A stretch of 64,000 nt of DNA from Puffinus mauretanicus (lineage: Eukaryota > Chordata > Aves > Procellariiformes > Procellariidae): positions 372,001 through 436,000 of the forward strand of contig JAJKFH010000770.1 in assembly GCA_023333565.1 (NCBI GenBank). The letters are read 5' to 3'. A program made the translations under genes and the position numbers. The notes beneath the pieces are model-generated. The model was not told the origin of the DNA and did not search any database. It saw only the letters and a list, made by a program, of their open reading frames with translations. Position 1 is the first letter of the stretch, and the number at the start of each line of letters is the position of its first letter. Of this stretch, positions 54,901 through 64,000 are shown in pieces.

Positions 54901-57900
54901 AAACTTAGTTTTTAGGGAAGTAGTTGATTATGTAGTGCATATATATGATATACTATATTTAATTTTTTAATTATTCGCACAACTGTAGCTACCTAATTCA
55001 GCACCTTTCATATGGACATAGGAAAGAATGTTCCTCAGTAGCCCAAACGATAAGCACATCAATAGAGAAAATACTTTATGGTTTCTAATTACTTGGAAAT
55101 ATATGAAACTTCGTAATTGTTTAAATATCTATAGCGCTCTAAACAAAACACCACAAGTTACTGCTTACTCTGAGAAATGGAGATTCTTCTAACATATCTA
55201 GAAATTCTGGGAAGTAGTCCCCAACTTCTTCATCCACTGCTCCAACAAGACTGATCTGCCGCATTGGTCCTGCTCTGTAGGTTCCACAGCAGTACGTTCG
55301 ATTGACCTGAGTGGCCAGAAAGGAAAAGACAATACCACCACAGCTTTAGTTCTGTTACAAGATATTAAAATTGATTGATATAATACACTAGGCCACAGCT
55401 GAGATGTATCTTGGACTCATCTACATCTAGTTCATTAGAGATGCCTTTGGAAATACGCACAGAGACTGTTTAGAACAGATGCCCATACGGTATCCCAAGA
55501 GAAAAGAACTCCTGTCTGTATTACTGATAGTAAATATTTCTAAAGTTTGAATAATAGCAAGTTAGTATTTGACTAATTCAGGAACAATTCAACACTTCCA
55601 GGCTGACTTGAGAAATCCACCACGCAAAGTTTCATTGTGACTCGGTCTTTCACCAGCAAACTTAAACTCTCTACTAATTTGTGCAGTTGACTCTTGCTTC
55701 TACATTTCAAACTGTATGCTATTGAAATATGTGCATTCTTCATTTCAGTCATATCCTATAGGTCTTTTCCCTATGACTGCAGTGAAAAAATCTAGGTGTC
55801 CTTCATGCAGTGGTTCTGATAATAGTGCTATAGTGTACTCACAAAATTGGACAAAAAATTGAGGAAATGAGAGATCTAGCTAGAAATCCAGTGTTCATGT
55901 ACAACAATTTTAGGATTACCATTTGCAATATAACCTGCTGTCACTGCTGTGGCCAGGAACACTTTACTCTCCCTTACAGCTTTTTGCCATCCTCTGTAGC
56001 ACAGACTGTCACTTTCCCAGGTCATCTGGAAACTTTTCTTGCCAATTTACTGTTCCCGGAGGAGAACCACTGGCAAGACTCCAGTGTTCTCTAGTCTCCT
56101 CCTATGGACTGCTGCTACAACATGCCATATGGCCACAGAGTAGCTTGTATGTAGATGCAGCAGCTATTCAATCTTAGAAGATCAGAAATTCTGCCATAAT
56201 TAGCCTGTTTTGTATACTCAGTTGTGTCTGAGCCCCAACCTTCCATCACTCTTCAACAGCCTCTTTACATTCATCAAGTGGTTCTAGTGGTGAAAAACTA
56301 CAGCCAATCTCCATGGCTAAGTGGTGGGACAGGTACAAAGGACAGAGGGTTACTGGTAAATTTGCAATTTTATAGCCATGTTCAGAAACTGTGATGCCTT
56401 TTATAACTCCATTTATAGATATATGTATGAAGCAACTTAGTTTTAAGTTTTTTAATTTTACGTTTTGCAGTTTAGCCAACAAACCAGATGTAGTTAAACT
56501 ACTCCATGAACTTGTTAAAGGTAAATTAGGAGAGATTAATAAAGCAAGAGTTACAGTTACTGCTGCAATTTTATCCTTTAGCAGCAACCATAGATATTTA
56601 GCTTCTTAATTATAGGAGTTTAGCTCACTCCTATTTCCAGAGTCCTCCTTTCTTTAGCTTTGTATATATGCAGTTGGCAGTTCTGCACTGATTGCACACA
56701 CTTACATTTTAATTAAAAGCTAAATCATAGCCAAAGACTTCACATATAGCTTTATTGCTCAGTCCTAAGCCAGTTGCTGCGCTGCATCACCTCTACCTGC
56801 ACGTGTAGAAGTTTACATCCTAAGTCACTCTCAGAACATCATTGTGCAGCTCAAGCACTTTACCTTCAAGTCCATCAAGACCATCAGCAGCAGCTGAATG
56901 AGCACATACTAACTTTCTAGTTTTGACCGTACAGATTTTATGAACCAGGCACTATCTTGAGAGGCTGTTAATTCTTTCTGGCTGTTGCCCTAAGAGAAAG
57001 TTAAGTCCCCAAATCCTATTAGAACATTACTGGTAAAGGTTCATATCTAACATCAGTAAAGTGGAACAATTTCACCAGCGAGCTAGAATGCAGTTCAGAG
57101 CAGTAGTACTGGAAAACCATAGCATTAGTCTAGTCCTGTGTGCCTACAGGAAACTAAGGACTGAAATGCTCTGGTCCTTAAGCCAGTTAAACTTAACTGC
57201 CTGGTACTATTAAAGTAAGTGGAGATAGACTACTTCCAGATGAGATTTGTTCTATTGAAACCACCTGTTGAGTATTCATTAGTATTTCACAGGCTTTTGT
57301 CAGAAGTTAAAATGAATTGTAATACCATATGCAGTTTTTCCTTGTAATATTTTCAAAGGGAATAAAAAACCAGAAGCTTTAACTTTTTTTTTTTAATGCA
57401 CTGGAATGCAATGAAAAAATAGAAAAGAATTCAAGAGCTATAAAGGAGACAATAGAAATACTTTAAGGAAATCTTGGATTTCAGTGTTTTGCTAGTTTTT
57501 AATAGAATTTAAAGAAATATATACATTTGAGAAAAAAAAACAGGACATGTTGACACTGAAAATGGGTACCAACTCATGGCAATCCCCAGCAGGCTGTAGT
57601 ATTCATCTCAAGCACCTCAATCACAGGGGAAGTAGTCTACTAGTTTAATATGCTGTAAAAAATTCCTTCACATAGTTTCTACCTCATCTTTAATTCCTCC
57701 AGAGCAGCACAAATACTAATACCACTGGTTAGGTTAGTGGTCTCAAGAATATGAAGTATGCCAAGAACCTTGTGTGTAAAACCAAGCATGTTCATGACCA
57801 TCTAAAGAACAGGCATCGTACTCATGGGACACTAAACCACCCAATTGTAAAGGAAGACCAAGTAACCTGCTTGCTGCACCTTCTTGCAAACTACTTTGTC

Positions 57901-60900
57901 CTTTCATTTGCCAAGTGCTCTAGATACACTCTTAACAGCTGTATTAATTTCACAGCCGTCTTCATGCACCCCTCTTTTCAGGGAAGAAAGATGAGACTAT
58001 GAAATACCTGAAGCCACTTTGTTAAATCCACTAGGACCCTTCTCAAAGCTTCTTGTTTTTGTTTAAAGTTCAATTCTTGTTTACTAACTTAACCTCGGTC
58101 ATTCCAATTTACATGGCTGTCAGAAGTTAATAACTTATTACCACAGCACCTTCATGCTACAATTTTTTCACTATGCTGCTTTAAAAACATTAGTGGATCA
58201 TATGAGTATTAACTGCCACTATCTACAGATCAGATCATGGACTATCTTTACTGTTGTAAAAGGACCATTGGGCGAGTAAGACCACTCAGGTGTCCTGTGC
58301 CCTTTCAAAATGCCAAACAGTATCACTACCCTATGTATCCCCTACTCCATACAATATCACACTAAAAGTGAAGCTATAGGCATATTTGAAATTAGCTCTT
58401 CAGTGTTCACAGAGACATTTTATAGCATGATGTGTTTCACACACTTGAGTGAGAACAGAAGTACAGCGTTTCCTGTAGAAGTTACAGGTCTGGTATTTGC
58501 ATGTTACTGAAATAATTCAGACACCTGCCTCATGAAGGGCTAAGCAGGCAGTATACCTCTGTAGGGTAAGAAGGGGACATACGGATGAGGCATAGGCTTG
58601 AGACAAATGAGGTTAAGTTTCAGAAGTTTCTCTCTAGTTTCAAGAGATGCATGAATCAGTTGACAATATTTTAGTATGTCAAGCCAGCTATAAAACCAAC
58701 CATGCAAACACTTTACTACAAGGAAGAAAACAAGAACACAAGAAGGCTTACTATTTACAAGAGAAGAAAGAAAGCAAGATAAGAAAACCCATTACAGCAA
58801 GGGTTAAGTGTTTGACTAAAACCTGTCAGATATTTCAGTAAGACCGTAGGACATCATTTATATGGTTCCAGTGATAAACCAAATTAAGTTTGCAGTACAG
58901 ATGCACAATTTCTCCATTTCATACTTTGGTAGCTTCTGCTCAAAAAAAAAAAGAAATTCCCCTTCCAGAATAAGAGACCTTCTTCCAGGAGTAAGAAATG
59001 TTAGGATGGTTTGGACAGTTCATGAACCAAAGCTGTCAGGAATAGAGTAACCTTTTCTAACAGTATATTGCAGGAGTAGGAAAACTCATCCTATTATCAC
59101 CTGTTGGCTGCTTCTCCCACCTCCCTTGCAGAAGCAATAGCAGCTTATGCGAAACCTACTCCCTCAACTCCTTCCCAGCCTGCTCCCAGAACCCCCACTC
59201 CTTTGTAGGAGCTTAACTGTTCTTTGGACCATACAGAGAACCAATCAGGCAGTTGATCAGTTTCTCCTTGGAAAAAAAGAGCAGAAGTGGTTTTGCAAGT
59301 TAGATATATTCCAATTCACTGAGTAGACCTAGAAGCAGTTGTACTGAAACAACTGATAGGGAAAATAAGAGTTCACTCTAGCTGCACTGCTAAGAACTTT
59401 CAAATTGAAGTATGCCCTTATGTGAAGAAAGCTTACAAATTACTGTTCAGTGATTTGAGTCTGGTAAGCTCTTAGTCCAAATGAATAGCTCCAAACTAAA
59501 GCTTAGCTTTAGCACTAAAGTATTAGAACAAACAAGCCAGAGCCAATGCAAGCAAAAAAATCCAGAGAACATGGAAGCTTAATTATTTTAATATACAGAA
59601 AGCAAACAGTTATACTACAAATACACATTGGAGTGCTTTGTTATAAACATTCAGTTTACATTGTCCTCATTGCCCTGAGAACAAAGGAATTCACCTTGAA
59701 AGGAGTTAATTATAACCAGATTTTTATGAAGTCTTCCAGATTAAAGTTCTTATTTTGAATTGGAGACACTTCCTACTAAAATTGTTTGTCTGAAAAGTTA
59801 CACAAAACAGCTGAATGTTGTACAAGCCAAAGGTCACATTAACTTTCAGTTAACTTGCAGTTTACAGATCAAATTTTGATTTCTTGACACCAAGTCTCCA
59901 GGACTCAAGACTACCTAATGCTCAAAGTCCCCTTGCCACGGTACGTTCAGTATAGGAAACAAGTTCATGCATACAGAAGGTTCATCCTAGAATGGAAATG
60001 ACTTTTAACTGAGCATCTTCAATTAAAGATAATATCAGTATTACAGCATACAACAATACTGTAACATGCTTAATCTGCAAAGGCATAACTATAAAGTGCT
60101 TTTGTACTGTACAACTTCTCATACAGGAAGGTCCAAAAGTGAAGCTTCGCCAATCTGTTCGTTCCTCAACAGTGCTGCCAAGGAATAGCATTAAAATAGC
60201 CAGACTTATCCACCCTGTGCTCTCTTAAGCATGGCATTTTAGCCTCCTCTATTTAAAGATAAGCTAGCTTGCAAAACTTGAGTTTTAGCAGTGCAGCTAC
60301 CATAGTTGAATCCACCATCAATGTAAAGGCATCCTTAAACTAGATACTAGATACTCTGAAGAGTCCTGTTTCAGCTGTCTTAAAGAGTTGTGACAACTAT
60401 ACTTCTCTGTTTGCTCAGTGTATGAACCACACTAATATACTTCAGCCAGAGAGGATTAACCAAGTCATGCTGAAGCTAGGTTTAGAGAGGTGTTTTAGAC
60501 CAACTGAACCTTGTCATGACTCAATCTTAATCAAGTTTAGACAGTACTTAAAATAGAATTAATTGAAATACCAGCACATACTATAACCCAGTGAAGCCTC
60601 TTATTTATTACCATACATTCCTCACATGCATTTATAGTATAAACTATTCATGTTCACAAGACAGACATTCACCAAGAAAAAGTGTAATTGTTAAATATCC
60701 AATTGGCACTGTTTAGCCATTTTAAGGGTCATCACATGTACTCAAAGTAAATTAGAATGTAATCATGATGTCAAAGAACATCGCTAAATCACTAATACAG
60801 AAGACTTTAAAACCTAACCTGCGGACAATTTCACATTTGCAGAGCACAGGTGTGTACTGTGCAAGCGTTCTTGCTGATAGCAGCAGTTTGTATGCTCGTC

Positions 60901-62833
60901 AGACTGTTTTTGGAGTACTATGCACTCTGATGCGGCTCTGTCAGCACAAAGAATTACTTAAACCAAAAAATAGAAGCTGGTTTAAAATAAGTGCTGCAGC
61001 AGCTATTCATTGTCAAACAAATTCATAAACTAAGTGTCAGAATTATTAATTTAATGGTATCTATAAATGCTGGAAACTATTCAAAGACTCCACAAGTGAC
61101 CATGCAGTAACTTTCCATAAAGCAGTAACTGTTTTTCCAACGCAAATCTTGCTTGTAAGCATTTGGTAAACTCTGGGGAGATCCAGATAGCCCATCGGCG
61201 AGCATTACCACTTCAAAATCTGTTGCTAAAGAAGGTCTGTTCCAATAGTACTGAAGTGCACTCCACTACAGTTTCAGGTTTTTCCTTCCAACAAGTGAAC
61301 CAGTAAAAGTAATTAAGGTCTTGAATAAAGACTTTAAAAGTAATCAGCAGTTTGAATCTGTTCTCAGACTAGACTAAGCAGGAAGAGGTTTTATTCCATC
61401 TGAACCAAATTTATCTAAACTGTAATGTTGCTGTATCGTAGATACTTCTAAGCTTGATCACAAGAGTCAAATGCAAGGGTTTTTCATATGGGAATCCTGA
61501 AATTAGCTTAGTTATTACTGTTGCATCCATTTAAGTTACACAGAGATTCAGTTTGAGAATTTAAGATAGTTTAAGCCTACTATGGAAATCAAGGTACTAT
61601 ATAAAATGAAAGCCTTTTTCAAAGGCAGTCAAAAAGATATTCTAACCACCTCCCCAAAGCTGGAAAGCTTAAACATCCAGCATCAGCTACTGATAGAATT
61701 AAGATTTTTAAAAACTTATTTGTTGTGAACGATATGCTGAAACCTGGAAAGTATTGTCATCGCAAAAAAAAAAACCCGGCTCAATCGAATAGGAAAAGCA
61801 GTGTTCGTATTTGTAATCTATACAACTCTTAATACAGACTTGCCTATTGTTTTGAACAATGTCAGTGTTTTCCCAAGTTTAGAAAATCAACTGAAAGTCT
61901 GCAAGAAGATCAGCGCAGATCTTTCTACAGGTCACAGTTAGCAGTGTCTGAAATGTGATTCACCAACTACCAGCGGGCACAAAAGAGCTTTAAGCAGAAA
62001 CAGGAATAAACACTACAGTAGTAGTAGTCCCAACATCATCTCTTTTCACCTGCTTAGAAAAAAATTTGTGCCTCACCTATTTTAGGCCACCCCTGGTCTG
62101 GATTAATGAGATTAATCAAATCTAGGTGTTGTGCCACTTTTATACCTTTAAACAGTTCTTACCTGAGAGTGAAAATTTGAAATTGTTGTTGTTTCAATGT
62201 CCTTCTTGCCCAGAATTTCCATTTTCACTGGAGTGTTAGGGAAGTTAAAAGCAAAGTAATCCAGGAAGTCTGGTAAATAAGCAGCTGCTCCATGTACTAT
62301 GGCTAAAGCATAGTAAGCTGCATTTTTATCATTTTCACTGAATGACAACGCAAGAAACTCTTCTGCAAATCTCTCCATCTCCACTGGAGACAAAAATGAG
62401 AGTTCATCCATGTAAGCATGCAGGACCAGAGCACCACCATTGGACTGATGTTCTTCATGTATGAAGTTACTAAATTTAGTGCCAGTTTTCAAGAAGCTGC
62501 TGCGAACAGAATGCTCCTGGTGTGTCACAAATGGTGTTTGTACTCCCTGCGGTATTCGATATTCCTGCATACCCAAATTCAGTCTACAGAGCTGCTCATC
62601 CTTCAGATACCTGAAGGATTCCTTGTTCATTTCTAAGTTGTCACACTGTCCTTGAGACAGAGTCTCTTTGTCAATGCGAGTGAGTCCAGCACACACTGTC
62701 TGCACTTCTTTGTTGTACATCTTCAGGCGTTTTCCCCTCATATCTTCCCGGTGTTTCTTTTTCTTCTTTTTCTTTATCTTCTTCATAATAAGACCGTCAG
62801 CTCGCTGGGTTTTGCCATTTTCATCTGGAGTTT
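51465..62833 (-). CDS. RSBN1: RSBN1, round spermatid basic protein 1 (5' exon outside the window)
   Basis: Nuclear protein. Family knowledge: RSBN1/ROSBIN is the vertebrate counterpart of worm DPY-21, a JmjC-type H4K20me2 demethylase (KDM9). Exons in transcript order: 62163-62833, 55169-55306, 54583-54725, 53583-53750, 52511-52619, 51465-51926; 1691 nt, 562 residues plus stop. Begins within ...[13 protein letters not shown], has the Lys-rich [19 protein letters not shown] (likely nuclear signal), then the highly conserved core ([20 protein letters not shown] to about [17 protein letters not shown]), and ends in a divergent Ser/Glu tail ...[11 protein letters not shown]. Human RSBN1 is 802 residues; its Ala/Pro/His-rich first exon (about 235 residues) is not in the window and no CpG island is seen at 62834-64000, so the promoter is further right. 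I do not assign the iron ligands; H-E-E in FIHEEH is only a candidate. Confidence 0.95.
52295..52362 (+). repeat. CR1 LINE 3' end fragment
   Basis: ttggactagatgatcattgt and the following ggtcccttccatctgaacta and ttctattct match the avian CR1 3' end consensus as I know it, in forward orientation. Lies in the last RSBN1 intron. Confidence 0.8.
52511..52619 (-). CDS. RSBN1: RSBN1 exon: conserved core
   Basis: Acceptor tttttctag; donor gtattg. Encodes [20 protein letters not shown] and [16 protein letters not shown]. Confidence 0.96.
53583..53750 (-). CDS. RSBN1: RSBN1 exon: conserved core
   Basis: Acceptor cacgttgcag; donor gtaagt. Encodes [40 protein letters not shown] and [15 protein letters not shown] plus two bases of Trp. 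Confidence 0.96.
54583..54725 (-). CDS. RSBN1: RSBN1 exon: conserved core
   Basis: Acceptor tcttttag; donor gtaatg. Encodes [40 protein letters not shown] and KSPFKRR plus two bases of Arg. Confidence 0.96.
55169..55306 (-). CDS. RSBN1: RSBN1 exon: conserved core
   Basis: Acceptor gccactcag; donor gtaagc. Encodes [40 protein letters not shown] and ESPFLR. 46 codons, phase 0. Confidence 0.96.
55307..62162 (-). other. RSBN1: RSBN1 6.9-kb intron
   Basis: Longest intron of the window. AT-rich, with A or T runs near 57380, 57532, 58940 and 61767. No exon, RNA gene or clear mobile element recognised on either strand. Confidence 0.65.
62163..62833 (-). CDS. RSBN1: RSBN1 exon: Lys-rich region and start of conserved core
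   Basis: Acceptor gttgctgccag; donor gtaaga. 671 nt. Two bases finish a split Glu, then [20 protein letters not shown]..., [40 protein letters not shown] and [20 protein letters not shown], ending ISNFHSQ. The ATG at 62844-62846 just outside the exon is intronic, not a start. Confidence 0.96.
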
Positions 62834-64000
62834 CTGGCAGCAACAATAAAGAGAAGATTAGAGTTCTGCAGTTGCAGCATATTCACCCAAAAAGAATTAA
62901 GACCTCTCATTTGCTAAAGCTATCTATTCCCAGGAAGACTGATCAATAGTAATACCTTGACTTTTGACTTACAAGACTTAACTATACAACCAAAAACACA
63001 GCACATCCAGTTATTATGCAAAGAAGGCCTGGAATTAAGGAAAACTTCCAAAACTCAAGCTTAATATTTTAGAAATATTTCAATCTCTATTAGATTTATT
63101 AGAATACCTTTAAAAGGAGTCCATATTTGAAAACATCTATAATTAAGTTCATTAATAACTTCTGACATTTAAGGCAGTGCCATGCAGGAGAAGAGGATAA
63201 ACAAGTATGTGTAACATTTTAACATTAAGACTTTCATTACAGAACACTTCCCTGATTTTGGATACACAATATAGAAGCAAAACAGAGTACAACTGAAGAG
63301 GTACAAGCATTATTGACATTTAGAGGTAAAAATACTTAAAGCAGTTAGCTTTCTGGCCAAAAAAAAAAAAATCTTAGATTCTGAACTTTTGATTAAAGGA
63401 TCACATCCACATCTTCAGCTATCTTTTGCTAGTCTTATAGTTAACTGTTCAGTTAATTCAGAGCTAGAAATTAAGAGGTGGTTGGTTGGTTTGGTTTTTT
63501 TTTTAAGGGTTAATCAACCTGTAAAAGGCTAAAGGTTAGGAGATAAAACATAAAAAAGTAGTTCTGTTAGGCAAAATGTAATAGTTTAATTGCTCACCTT
63601 TTAGGAATAAAAACTAATTCAAATAATATTTAGCAAGTGACAATGCTAGTTAGAAATCTTGATGGTCCAGCTGTTAAAAAACTCAGTTGGCAAGACAAGA
63701 TTTTAATCTGCCTGAATCAAAGAACTATTTCATGCCAACAATGCACATAAACCTCTAAGAACCATATTATCAGGATAGCTATGGGGATCAGAACAATCTG
63801 CTGCTGAAGGTAACATCTGACTAGAAGATGCAATAGCTAAAGTTTTTCAGTCTCCCGCAGCACAGGGCTTTGTGCTAAAAAAATTTCCTTTCTTTGTCCG
63901 CAAAGCTATCAAATTTGTATTCCCTCTTTATTCTCTTGCAGTACTTGAAGTTAAAGAAAAAAACATGTTACACTGATCTATACGAAAAGGTGTAATGATA
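62834..64000 (-). other. RSBN1: RSBN1 intron up to the window edge
   Basis: AT-rich and without CpG island or coding signal. A poly-A run near 63360 and a T run near 63500. Confidence 0.65.

Noticed and set aside
62148..62846. ATG at 62846 as an RSBN1 start giving [11 protein letters not shown]...
   Set aside because: The ATG lies in the intron upstream of the acceptor (ctgccag at 62840-62834); the human protein continues N-terminally from here through an upstream exon.

Overview
This window is a vertebrate, very probably bird, chromosomal segment. It holds parts or all of three intron-rich protein-coding genes. The case for a bird rests on short introns, CR1-type LINE 3' ends (clearest at about 52295-52362), and the vertebrate gene order MAGI3 - PHTF1 - RSBN1, which I know from human 1p13. 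In chicken I recall this block on a microchromosome, but the sequence alone does not fix the species. No bacterial, viral or plasmid features were found.

Layout: 1-2063 is a MAGI3 intron. 2064-32643 (+) carries 18 constitutive coding exons of MAGI3, from the end of the guanylate-kinase-like domain to the stop codon. There is also an alternative short last exon (30985-31034) and a candidate in-frame 60-nt cassette exon (23194-23253). The MAGI3 3' UTR follows. A short tail-to-tail gap of roughly 1-1.5 kb separates it from PHTF1, which is complete on the minus strand: 18 coding exons, start codon at 47224-47222, stop at 36230-36228, 752 predicted residues. Its 5' end sits in a CpG-rich block (about 46780-47950). 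Further right, also on the minus strand, is RSBN1. The six 3'-most coding exons (62833 down to 51465) are present, followed by a long 3' UTR (51464 down to about 47450). The RSBN1 first exon lies beyond the right edge.

The three genes are not an operon. MAGI3 is a junctional multi-PDZ scaffold, PHTF1 an ER multi-pass membrane protein, and RSBN1 a nuclear protein of the H4K20me2 demethylase (ROSBIN/DPY-21) family. PHTF1 and RSBN1 are tandem, with the likely distal RSBN1 poly(A) signal only about 245 bp upstream of the PHTF1 start codon. MAGI3 and PHTF1 converge. All splice sites below were read by eye as GT/AG with matching phase, and the joined frames of all three genes stay open to a stop.

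I see no evidence of a wholly new biological system. The more interesting points are isoform control in MAGI3 (cassette exon, alternative last exon, large internal exon with possible read-through), the RSBN1/PHTF1 overlap of 3' end and promoter, a GGGGCC-type G-quadruplex motif at the PHTF1 5' end, and a triple palindrome in a PHTF1 intron.
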